Program-made: the position numbers and the translations under genes
NCBI GenBank assembly: GCA_030606505.1
Contig: JAUWGI010000032.1
Coordinates: 1-7,784 of the forward strand
DNA: 7,784 bases
Direction: 5' to 3'
Source of the DNA: Deltaproteobacteria bacterium
GTDB taxonomy: Bacteria; Chloroflexota; Dehalococcoidia; Dehalococcoidales; BS750m-G39
Shown here: one piece after another, positions 1 through 6,018 of the stretch
Numbering within the stretch: the stretch's first letter is position 1
How the letters are laid out: every line of letters starts with the position of its first letter
Notes under the pieces: generated by a model
The model's database searches: none
The model's input: only the letters and a program-made list of their open reading frames with translations
What the model was told of the DNA's origin: nothing

Positions 1-1638
1 CTCCATAACGTTACCCCATCCTATCCCCTCACCCTCACCCCGGCGCAGAAGACGGCCTTTGAAGAGATTAAGTCCGGCTTATCGGGGGGTGAAGGTGGAG
101 TCTTTCTTTTACACGGGGTCACCGGCAGCGGCAAGACCGAAGTCTATCTTCAGGCGCTGGCGGAGACAGTAAGGCTGGGGAAGAGGGGTATAGTCCTGGT
201 TCCCGAAATCGCCCTCACCCCGCAGACCATAGAGAGATTCGCCGCCCGCTTCCCCGGCAGGGTGGCCGTGCTGCACAGCCAGCTTTCCCTGGGCGAGCAG
301 TTCGACGAGTGGCAGCGCATCAGGAAGGGGGAGTTCGATGTCGTCATCGGCCCCCGCAGCGCCGTCTTTGCCCCTCAGCCCGACCTGGGCCTTATTGTTC
401 TTGATGAGGAGCACGAGTGGACCTACAAGCAGCCCGATAAGTCGCCCCGCTACCACACCCGCCATGTCGCCCTGAAGCTGGCTGAATTAACCGGGGCGGT
501 GGTCGTGTTGGGCAGCGCCACCCCCGATGTGGAGAGCTTTTACCACGCCCAGCAGGGGAGTTATAAATTACTTCAGCTGCCGGGGCGGGTTACCCCCCGT
601 GTCGGCACGGCGCTGCCGCAGGTGGAGGTGGTGGACTTGAAAGAAGAGCTTAAAGCCGGGATACGCAGCCTTTTCAGCCGCTCCCTGTCCGAGGCGATAA
701 GCCAGGCGGTGACCAATGATGAGCAGGTTATTCTTTTTCTCAACCGGCGGGGGGCGGCCACTTTTATCCAGTGCCGCAGCTGCGGCTTTGTTTTACGCTG
801 TAAGCGCTGTGAGGTTCCCCTCAACTATCATCTGGCCGAGGACAGGCTGGTCTGCCACCAGTGCAACTACCATATGCCGGTGCCGGAGAGCTGTCCCCGC
901 TGTACCCGGCGAAATCTAAAATTTCTGGGGCTGGGTACCCAGAAGCTGGAGCAGGAGGCGGGCTATAACTTCCCCACCGCCCGGCTGCTGCGCTGGGATA
1001 CCGATGTCACCCGGGGCAGATACGCCCATGATGAAATTTTAAGCAAATTCCGCAGCCATCAGGCGGATATACTTATCGGCACCCAGATGGTCGCCAAGGG
1101 GCTGGATTTGCCCCTGGTCACCCTGGTGGGGGTGGTCAGCGCCGATACCGCCCTCAACCTGCCCGATTTCCGCGCCGGTGAGAGGACATTTCAGCTTTTA
1201 TCACAGGTGGCGGGGAGAGCCGGGCGGGGGATAAGGGGTGGTAAAGTTATCATCCAGACCTACACCCCGGAGCACTACGCCATCCAGGCGGCGGCCAAAC
1301 ACGACTACGCTGCCTTCTATAATAAGGAAGTCGAATACCGCCGCCAGCTGCGCAACCCGCCGTTCAGCCGGCTGGCCTGTCTTACCTACAGCCATACCAA
1401 CGATATTCTCTGCCAGCGGGAGGCAGAAAGAATGAAGAGATTAATCAGCCAGGAGATAGACTCACAGGGCATAGCCGATATCGAGATTATCGGGCCGGCC
1501 CCAGCCTTCATCCACCGCCTGCGGGGCCGCTTCCGCTGGCAGCTTATCCTCCGCGGCCGGGAGCTTTCTGAATTTCTCGCCCCGGTACCCTTCCCCCAGG
1601 GTTGGGTGGTGGACATTGACCCGGTGGGCCTCAGTTAG
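1..1638 (+). CDS. priA: Primosomal protein N' (replication restart helicase PriA), 5' end missing
   Basis: PriA is a 3'-5' DNA helicase that recognises abandoned replication forks and starts reloading of the replicative helicase. The frame is open from base 1, so the gene begins upstream; 545 residues are visible. In window numbering: Walker A GVTGSGKT at 39-46, DEEH (motif II) at 135-138, GSATPDVES (motif III) at 171-179, then FLNRRG near 246-251. Eight cysteines in four pairs (258/261, 267/270, 285/288, 298/301) form the two zinc sites typical of PriA. GTQMVAKG follows at 360-367 and QVAGRAGRG at 402-410. By comparison with E. coli PriA, roughly 185-200 N-terminal residues (the 3'-end DNA-binding domain and start of the helicase) lie outside the window. 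All expected motifs in the visible part are intact. It stops with TAG and is followed 24 nt later by the deformylase gene, suggesting one transcript. Confidence 0.97.
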   Translation, partial: LHNVTPSYPLTLTPAQKTAFEEIKSGLSGGEGGVFLLHGVTGSGKTEVYLQALAETVRLGKRGIVLVPEIALTPQTIERFAARFPGRVAVLHSQLSLGEQFDEWQRIRKGEFDVVIGPRSAVFAPQPDLGLIVLDEEHEWTYKQPDKSPRYHTRHVALKLAELTGAVVVLGSATPDVESFYHAQQGSYKLLQLPGRVTPRVGTALPQVEVVDLKEELKAGIRSLFSRSLSEAISQAVTNDEQVILFLNRRGAATFIQCRSCGFVLRCKRCEVPLNYHLAEDRLVCHQCNYHMPVPESCPRCTRRNLKFLGLGTQKLEQEAGYNFPTARLLRWDTDVTRGRYAHDEILSKFRSHQADILIGTQMVAKGLDLPLVTLVGVVSADTALNLPDFRAGERTFQLLSQVAGRAGRGIRGGKVIIQTYTPEHYAIQAAAKHDYAAFYNKEVEYRRQLRNPPFSRLACLTYSHTNDILCQREAERMKRLISQEIDSQGIADIEIIGPAPAFIHRLRGRFRWQLILRGRELSEFLAPVPFPQGWVVDIDPVGLS

Positions 1639-1662
1639 GTAAACTGTAACCAGAGGACAGTT

Positions 1663-2148
1663 ATGGCTATTCTCTCTATGCTTACTCTCCCCAAACCGAT
1701 ATTGAGACAGAAATCAAAGCGGGTTAAGAATATCGACGGCTCAATCCGGAAGCTGGCCGGCGATATGATTGAGACCATGCACGCCGCCTCCGGGGTGGGG
1801 CTGGCGGCTCCGCAGGTAGGTGTTCCCCTGCGGGTGATTGTTCTCGGCATGCCCGAGGAAGAGGATTTCGTCCTGATTAACCCGGAGATAGTGCGCAAGG
1901 TGGGGGAGAGGCTGGTAACCGAGGGGTGCTTGAGTGTTCCCGGCTACTTCGGCGAGATACAGCGCGCCCAGCGGGTTACGGTTAAGGGCAAAGATTTAAG
2001 CGGCAAGGAGATAAGGATTAAGGCCGAGGAGCTGCTGGCTCAGGCACTGGAGCACGAGATTGACCACTTAAACGGGGTGCTCTACATTGACCACCTGGAA
2101 AGCAACGATAAGCTGCATAAGGTTGAACCGGAGGTAACGCTACTCTAA
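1663..2148 (+). CDS. def: Peptide deformylase
   Basis: This metalloenzyme removes the formyl group from the N-terminal Met of nascent proteins in the cytoplasm. The 161-residue protein has all three family motifs: [10 protein letters not shown] at 44-53 (motif 1), EGCLS at 87-91 (motif 2, metal ligand Cys89) and HEIDH at 131-135 (motif 3, ligands His131 and His135, catalytic Glu132). The length is normal for a bacterial enzyme. The ATG at 1663 is chosen because AGAGGA sits 5 nt upstream and because the N-terminus [16 protein letters not shown] matches the usual family beginning. An in-frame ATG at 1678 is a less likely start. The gene lies 24 nt after priA and converges on the small regulator gene that ends at 2162, only 13 nt away. 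No clear T-tract terminator is visible between them. Confidence 0.97.
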   Translation: MAILSMLTLPKPILRQKSKRVKNIDGSIRKLAGDMIETMHAASGVGLAAPQVGVPLRVIVLGMPEEEDFVLINPEIVRKVGERLVTEGCLSVPGYFGEIQRAQRVTVKGKDLSGKEIRIKAEELLAQALEHEIDHLNGVLYIDHLESNDKLHKVEPEVTLL

Positions 2149-2161
2149 AGGGGGGTAATGC

Positions 2162-2449
2162 CTAGGCCTTCTTGCCCAGGCTTAACGATTGCCTGCGTGG
2201 ACTCTCGGCTAGCCGCTGGACTGCCGATTTTTGGCCAACTGTCGTTTCGGGGACAAAGTAGAAGAGGTCATCGAACTTGTAGCCGGGGAAGGCCTTCATG
2301 GCGCCGATGATAAATTTGCGGTTGATGTTGCGTTTGCCTTCAAGGACACGATAGACCTGGCTCACCGATATCTCCATGGCCCGGGCCAGCTCGGTCAGGT
2401 TCTTATAGTTTCTGACACATAAGGTAAAGACCCGCGTTTTCAGTATCAT
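2162..2449 (-). CDS. Small Cro/CI-type helix-turn-helix regulator (minus strand)
   Basis: This is a predicted 95-residue DNA-binding protein. Residues 18-39 (LTELARAMEISVSQVYRVLEGK) form a helix-turn-helix of the Cro/CI (XRE) kind, with a likely recognition helix around SVSQVYRVLEG. A short hydrophobic stretch (FDDLFYFVPE, 59-68) closes the domain, followed by a basic, probably disordered tail. There is no ligand or enzymatic domain. The frame extends upstream to a TTG at 2470, but the ATG at 2449 is preferred because AAGGAG lies 5 nt before it. The TTG start would also fall inside the palindrome and nearly at the predicted transcription start. The gene diverges from the plus-strand regulator at 2612. 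Its own promoter carries an 18-bp perfect palindrome over the -10/+1 region, so autorepression is plausible. The target genes are unknown. Confidence 0.85.
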   Translation of the reverse strand: MILKTRVFTLCVRNYKNLTELARAMEISVSQVYRVLEGKRNINRKFIIGAMKAFPGYKFDDLFYFVPETTVGQKSAVQRLAESPRRQSLSLGKKA

Positions 2450-2454
2450 GGCTT

Positions 2455-2460
2455 CTCCTT
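2455..2460 (-). promoter_or_regulatory. Ribosome binding site of the minus-strand regulator
   Basis: Read on the minus strand this is AAGGAG, a near-perfect Shine-Dalgarno sequence, 5 nt before the ATG whose first base is at 2449. It decides that start over the in-frame TTG at 2470. Confidence 0.8.
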
Positions 2461-2461
2461 C

Positions 2462-2479
2462 ATATGCCAATTGGCATAT
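2462..2479. promoter_or_regulatory. Perfect 18-bp palindrome, probable operator
   Basis: ATATGCCAATTGGCATAT is identical to its own reverse complement. It abuts the -10 box of the minus-strand promoter, covers the predicted transcription start (about 2473) and ends 12 bp before the ATG. A related palindrome with the core GCCAGTTGGC lies in the divergent promoter at 2580-2595. The position is that of a repressor operator. Which of the two adjacent regulators binds it is inference. Confidence 0.75.
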
Positions 2480-2508
2480 AGTATACCATTAAATTTGCCT
2501 TTTGTCAA
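2480..2508 (-). promoter_or_regulatory. Sigma-70 promoter of the minus-strand regulator
   Basis: On the minus strand: TTGACA (2508-2503), a 17-bp spacer, then TATACT (2485-2480). The expected start of transcription is about 2473, giving a leader of about 24 nt that contains the AAGGAG ribosome binding site. The boxes and spacing are close to consensus, so the promoter should be strong unless repressed. Confidence 0.8.
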
Positions 2509-2573
2509 CTATTATGCTTTAATTGCTCTTGAAATCTGGTAAATTAAGGTTAACTTCCTAAGCCCGCTCCCTG

Positions 2574-2602
2574 TTGACATTTGCCAGTTGGCGAACTATA
2601 AT
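2574..2602 (+). promoter_or_regulatory. Consensus sigma-70 promoter of the plus-strand regulator
   Basis: TTGACA (2574-2579), a 17-bp spacer and TATAAT (2597-2602): a perfect match in both hexamers and spacing. The predicted start of transcription is around 2609-2610, only a few bases before the ATG at 2612, so the message should be leaderless or nearly so. The spacer holds an operator-like palindrome. Confidence 0.88.
2580..2595. promoter_or_regulatory. Imperfect 16-bp palindrome between -35 and -10, probable operator
   Basis: TTTGCCAGTTGGCGAA is symmetric except for the central pair and one outer pair. Its core GCCAGTTGGC differs by one base from GCCAATTGGC in the perfect palindrome at 2462-2479; the two centres are 117 bp apart. 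Lying in the spacer of a consensus promoter, a bound protein would block RNA polymerase. Confidence 0.65.
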
Positions 2603-2611
2603 TCGCTCAAT

Positions 2612-3013
2612 ATGGAAGAAGCAAGAACCGATCTCGGCAGAATACTCAAGCAGCAGAGAGTTTCGCTGCCGTTAACGCTACGTGAGCTTAGTTCTATGGC
2701 GGGCGTATCGGCGTCGCACCTGGGCCGCATCGAGAGGGGCGAGCGTTTCCCCTCGGGCTCGGTGCTGCGGAGAATCGCCGGGCCTCTAGGCTTTGAGGAG
2801 GACGAGCTGTTCACCCTGGCCGGCTACCTGTCCCCCCAGCAGCACCCCAGCCTGGCGGAGAGCCGTGCCCAATATGGTGGCCGGGGGGACCTGGACCCCT
2901 ATGTGGCCAGAGTGCTGGCGCAGGAGCCGATTGATGTCCAGCGCGCCGTCATCGGCATCCTCAGTATCTTAAACAGCATCGCCAAGACCGCCAAAAAAGA
3001 GAAGGAGTCTTAA
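2612..3013 (+). CDS. XRE-family helix-turn-helix transcriptional regulator
   Basis: This is a 133-residue predicted DNA-binding protein. Residues 8-72 form a five-helix Cro/CI domain: LTLRELSSMAGVSASHLGRI (21-40) is the helix-turn-helix, followed by ERGERFPSGSVLRRIAGPLG and an aliphatic helix ending LFTLAGYL. The C-terminal part (about 96-125) is an amphipathic, aliphatic helix that could dimerise, ending in a Lys/Glu-rich tail. There is no peptidase or sensor domain. The frame is open back to a TTG at 2588, but that codon lies inside the promoter; ATG 2612 is the only start on the predicted transcript that leaves the domain intact. There is no Shine-Dalgarno sequence, consistent with leaderless translation. 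The gene diverges from the small regulator at 2449 and is closed off by the terminator at 3072-3097. Its targets are not known; control of its own and the divergent promoter is inferred from the shared palindromes. Confidence 0.88.
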   Translation: MEEARTDLGRILKQQRVSLPLTLRELSSMAGVSASHLGRIERGERFPSGSVLRRIAGPLGFEEDELFTLAGYLSPQQHPSLAESRAQYGGRGDLDPYVARVLAQEPIDVQRAVIGILSILNSIAKTAKKEKES

Positions 3014-3017
3014 ACCG

Positions 3018-3034
3018 CTGCTTTAAGCAGTTTT
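3018..3034 (+). terminator. Weak hairpin with T4, possible first terminator of the regulator gene
   Basis: CTGCT / AGCAG pair around a TTA loop (3018-3030) and are followed by TTTT. The hairpin starts 4 nt after the stop codon. The stem is short and the T run small, so it may only help the much better terminator downstream. Confidence 0.3.
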
Positions 3035-3071
3035 CACCCCGGACAACTGGCCCCTTTTGCAGCCTGTCCCC

Positions 3072-3097
3072 AAAAGAGCCTGGTGGCAGGCTTTTTT
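3072..3097 (+). terminator. Strong Rho-independent terminator
   Basis: AGCCTG (3077-3082), loop GTGG and CAGGCT (3087-3092) form a perfect GC-rich stem. The AAAAG before it pairs with the T tract (six T, 3092-3097). It should end the regulator transcript and insulate the following operon. A second AGCCTG at 3061-3066 could pair with the same 3' arm as an alternative stem. Confidence 0.85.
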
Positions 3098-3107
3098 AAT
3101 TCCCCAC

Positions 3108-3136
3108 TTGATAAGAAGACGCAGTGGTAGTATAGT
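3108..3136 (+). promoter_or_regulatory. Sigma-70 promoter of the cca-secD-secF operon
   Basis: TTGATA (3108-3113), a 17-bp spacer and TATAGT (3131-3136), just downstream of the terminator. The predicted transcription start is near 3143, leaving a leader of about 25 nt before the TTG start codon at 3168. Confidence 0.65.
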
Positions 3137-3155
3137 GTAGCTTTAGAACCTTATT

Positions 3156-3160
3156 GGGGA
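3156..3160 (+). promoter_or_regulatory. Ribosome binding site that fixes a TTG start
   Basis: GGGGA, followed by AGAAG, lies 7 nt before the TTG at 3168. No ATG or GTG suits the conserved N-terminal region better, so this site supports TTG as the start codon of the nucleotidyltransferase gene. Confidence 0.6.
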
Positions 3161-3167
3161 AGAAGAC

Positions 3168-4661
3168 TTGAAGCTATCTATTGAGACTGGAACCTGGTCA
3201 TTACTGGCCACGGTAAATAATCTTCTGGACCTGCAGGGTATAAAATCATATCTGGTCGGTGGCTTTGTCCGTGACGTACTGCTGGGGCGGGACACCGCTG
3301 ATATTGATATCGCCCTGGCCGCCGATGCCCTGGAGATTGCCCCCCGCCTGGCCGATGCCCTTGGCGGCAAGTTCGTCCGGCTGGACGAGGCCAACAAGGT
3401 GGGCAGGGTGGTGGTGAAGGATAAAAAGGCGCCGTCGGGAGACCACTGGCAGCTCGATTTTGCCGCTTTTGGGGGCAGCATTGAGCAGGACTTAAGCCGT
3501 CGCGATTTCACCATAGACGCCATGGCCGTTGACCTCAGCGAGCTTAGCCAAGACGATATCCCCCTGATTGACCCCTTTAATGGTCGGGATGACCTTAAGG
3601 ATAGAATAATACGGGTTGTTTCCGGGACGGCTTTCTCATCGGATGCCGCCCGCCTGCTGCGGGCGGTGCGCCTGGCGGCTGAGCTTGACTTTACCCTTGA
3701 CGGCCAGACCGAGACTCTGTTGAAGCGCCACTCTCATCTTATCGCCGGTGTCTCCGGGGAGAGGGTGAGGGAGGAGCTGCTGCGACTGCTGGCCGTCCCG
3801 GGTTCCGGGCGGTTTCTGCTCTACCTCGATGAGCTGGGGCTGCTTACCGCTATCTTCCCCGAGATGGCGAAGGCAAAAGGGGTGGGGCAGCCCAAAGAGC
3901 ACTTCTGGGACGTCTTTGAGCATTCCCTTAAAGTGGTGGTCGCTGTTGACTTTCTCCTTCACCAGGGTAGCTGGGAATATGCCGGCGACGAAGTCCTGGC
4001 GGCGGTGCCCTGGTCAGAGGTTTTAGCTAAGCACTTTGCCCGTCCGGTAAGCGGCGGCAGCACCCGCCGTTCGTTATTAAAGCTGGCGGCGCTGCTTCAC
4101 GACGTGGCTAAGCCCCAGACCAAAGCCCTTACCGAGGACGGGCGGACGCGTTTTTTGGGGCATGCCAAGGAGGGGGCGGCCGTGGCCGTGAATATTCTGG
4201 AAAGGTTGCGCTTTAGCGGCAAAGAGGTTAAATTAGTGGAGGTGATGATAAACCACCACCTGAGGCCGGGCCAGATGAGCCAGGAAGGGCTGCCCACCCG
4301 CCGGGCGATTTACCGCTATTTTCGTGACTGTGGGGAGGCGGGCATCGATATCCTTTTCCTGAGCCTGGCTGATCACCTGGCCACCCGGGGACCGAATTTA
4401 AGCTTAACCGGCTGGCAGGAGCATGCCCGTCTGGTGGACTATGTCCTGGCCCAGCATACCGAGCAGGAGAAGCTGGTTGCACCGGCCAGACTGGTTACCG
4501 GGCACGATTTAATCAATATCTTAAATATGAAGCCGGGCCCCCGGATGGGGCAGCTTCTGGAGTCGGTGCGCGAGGCGCAGGCCTCGGGTGAGGTGGCCAC
4601 CAGGGAAGAAGCTCTGGCTTATATCCGGGAGAGGCTGGTGGCTGGAAATGCGGTTGGCTGA
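3168..4661 (+). CDS. cca: tRNA nucleotidyltransferase / poly(A) polymerase family protein with HD domain
   Basis: This is a 497-residue class II nucleotidyltransferase, the family that adds CCA (or only CC, only A, or poly(A)) to RNA 3' ends; it is cytoplasmic. The head domain has LVGGFVRDVLLG at 29-40, the metal-binding DID at 45-47, RRDFTIDAMA at 111-120, DPFNGRDDL at 135-143 and SDAARLLRAVRLAAEL at 158-173. An HD phosphohydrolase-type domain follows: His252, His311-Asp312, His363/364 and Asp402 are its likely metal ligands. Two oddities: the segment between strand QLDFA (95-99) and the RRDFT motif has no room for the flexible loop of full CCA enzymes, and the nucleotide-template motif EDxxR reads SDAAR (158-162). 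The exact activity is therefore open; CC-adding only is one option. The start is TTG, backed by GGGGA 7 nt upstream. It is first in an operon with secD, 40 nt downstream. Confidence 0.88.
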   Translation: MKLSIETGTWSLLATVNNLLDLQGIKSYLVGGFVRDVLLGRDTADIDIALAADALEIAPRLADALGGKFVRLDEANKVGRVVVKDKKAPSGDHWQLDFAAFGGSIEQDLSRRDFTIDAMAVDLSELSQDDIPLIDPFNGRDDLKDRIIRVVSGTAFSSDAARLLRAVRLAAELDFTLDGQTETLLKRHSHLIAGVSGERVREELLRLLAVPGSGRFLLYLDELGLLTAIFPEMAKAKGVGQPKEHFWDVFEHSLKVVVAVDFLLHQGSWEYAGDEVLAAVPWSEVLAKHFARPVSGGSTRRSLLKLAALLHDVAKPQTKALTEDGRTRFLGHAKEGAAVAVNILERLRFSGKEVKLVEVMINHHLRPGQMSQEGLPTRRAIYRYFRDCGEAGIDILFLSLADHLATRGPNLSLTGWQEHARLVDYVLAQHTEQEKLVAPARLVTGHDLINILNMKPGPRMGQLLESVREAQASGEVATREEALAYIRERLVAGNAVG

Positions 4662-4701
4662 CGTCTTGTATTAAATGATTTAACCGGGGCAGTGAATAGA
4701 T

Positions 4702-6018
4702 ATGCTTAGAAGAAATACGCTGGTTTTCGCAGTAATAGTGATTATCTTTGCCTTTGCCGTCTGTGCCCTGGTTTACCCTCTGTTCGACAGGGAGGAGATG
4801 CGGCTGGGGCTGGATTTGCAGGGCGGCATTCACATGGTCTACCAGGCTGATTTTTCCGATGTGGAGCCGGGTACCGAGGCCGAGGCCCTGAACGGCGCCG
4901 TGGCCGTTATCGAGCGGCGGATTAATATCCTGGGGGTAACCGAGCCGCTTATCCAGAAGCAGGGTGGAGACCGTATACTGGTGGAACTGCCTGGGGTAAG
5001 CGAGGCGGAGAAAGCCAAGAGTCTTATCGGCCAGACCGCCCTGCTTGAGTTCCGGGAGCTGGTGGTGGGTGAGGATGGGGAGGCGGAGTGGGTGCCGGCC
5101 GCCGCCACCATCGACGGCCAGGAGAAGGTGCTCACCAGCGGCTACTTCAATGAGAATACCTATGTCGGCCAGGGTGACCTGGGCAGAATACGGTTGTACT
5201 TTGAATGGGACGAGGAGGGGAGTGAAATATCCGGGGAAGTAACCGGCCGGCTTATCGGCCAGCCGCTGGCCATTTTCTTAAGCGGCGAGCCCCTGCTGGG
5301 GGAGGACGGACAGCCCATCGCCCCCATTGTGCGAAGCCAGATTACCGACCGGGGGCAGATTGAGGGCTTGAGCCTGAGCGAGGCTACGGAACTATCGCAG
5401 CTGCTTAATGCCGGGCGTATTCCGGTGCCGCTCACCCCCATCTACGAGCAGACGGTATCGCCGATACTGGGCGCCGACTTCATCGATATGAGCATTAAGG
5501 CAGGGCTGATTGGCATAATGCTGGTCATGCTCTTCATGATTATCTACTACCGCCTGCCCGGTGTTCTGGCCAGCCTGGCACTCGTTTTCTACGGGGCGGT
5601 GGTGCTGGCCATATTCAAGCTGATTCCGGTAACCCTCACCCTGGCCGGTATCGGCGGTTTTGTCCTCTCTATCGGCATGGCGGTGGATGCCAATGTGCTT
5701 ATATTTGAACGTATGAAAGAAGAGTTCGCCACCGGCAGGACGCTGGGGGCGGCTATTGAGGCCGGCTTTAACCGTGCCTGGACGGCTATCAGGGATAGCA
5801 ATGTAACCACCATGATCGTTTGTGTTATTCTCATCTGGCTGGGCAGCAGCATCGTGGAGAGCGCCCCGGTAACCGGTTTTGCGGTGGCGCTGCTTATCGG
5901 TGTGCTGGTGAGCATGTTCAGTGCCATCATCGTCACCCGCACCCTGCTGCGGCTGTTCGTGGGCACGCCCCTGGCCAAGAAGACCTGGCTATTCAGTGCT
6001 CATCGGGAGAAGAAATAA
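4702..6018 (+). CDS. secD: Protein translocase subunit SecD
   Basis: SecD works with SecF in the cytoplasmic membrane, using the ion gradient to pull translocating proteins from SecYEG on the outer face. The 438-residue protein has TM1 at about 7-27, then an extracytoplasmic head (28-262) opening with the D1 motif GLDLQGG at 36-42. TM2-TM6 fall at about 264-283, 287-307, 311-333, 366-385 and 389-414. The TM4 motif GMAVDANVLIFERMKEE (325-341) is intact and includes Asp329, the expected proton-relay residue. The length is at the short end for SecD. ATG 4702 is the first possible ATG after an in-frame TGA at 4693. Only a weak GGGG is seen, 13 nt before it, so translation may depend partly on the upstream gene. 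No yajC is adjacent. The stop overlaps the secF start. Confidence 0.97.
   Translation: MLRRNTLVFAVIVIIFAFAVCALVYPLFDREEMRLGLDLQGGIHMVYQADFSDVEPGTEAEALNGAVAVIERRINILGVTEPLIQKQGGDRILVELPGVSEAEKAKSLIGQTALLEFRELVVGEDGEAEWVPAAATIDGQEKVLTSGYFNENTYVGQGDLGRIRLYFEWDEEGSEISGEVTGRLIGQPLAIFLSGEPLLGEDGQPIAPIVRSQITDRGQIEGLSLSEATELSQLLNAGRIPVPLTPIYEQTVSPILGADFIDMSIKAGLIGIMLVMLFMIIYYRLPGVLASLALVFYGAVVLAIFKLIPVTLTLAGIGGFVLSIGMAVDANVLIFERMKEEFATGRTLGAAIEAGFNRAWTAIRDSNVTTMIVCVILIWLGSSIVESAPVTGFAVALLIGVLVSMFSAIIVTRTLLRLFVGTPLAKKTWLFSAHREKK

Noticed and set aside
109..465. Open frame of 118 codons on the minus strand inside priA
   Set aside because: It is antisense to conserved PriA motifs, has low-complexity translation and no ribosome binding site; GC-rich coding DNA commonly opens such frames. 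The same applies to the other antisense frames inside def, cca, secD, secF and the CDF gene.
2161..2181. Hairpin CCTAGGC / GCCCAGG between the convergent ends of def and the small regulator
   Set aside because: The stem has a mismatch in the plus direction (a wobble in the minus direction) and no T tract follows on either side, so I do not call it a terminator. It may still slow transcription.
2227..2242. Third operator-like sequence (GGCCAACTG) near the end of the minus-strand regulator
   Set aside because: It matches only part of the core, is not symmetric and lies within coding sequence, away from any promoter.
3014..3167. Possible tRNA or riboswitch in the gap before cca
   Set aside because: No cloverleaf, T-loop GTTCRA signature or known aptamer pattern is visible; the gap is explained by the terminator, promoter and ribosome binding site.
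5820..6017. 66-codon N-terminal extension of secF
   Set aside because: It overlaps secD in another frame and its translation is rich in His, Cys and Arg without SecF similarity. ATG 6018 has a ribosome binding site and the normal N-terminus.
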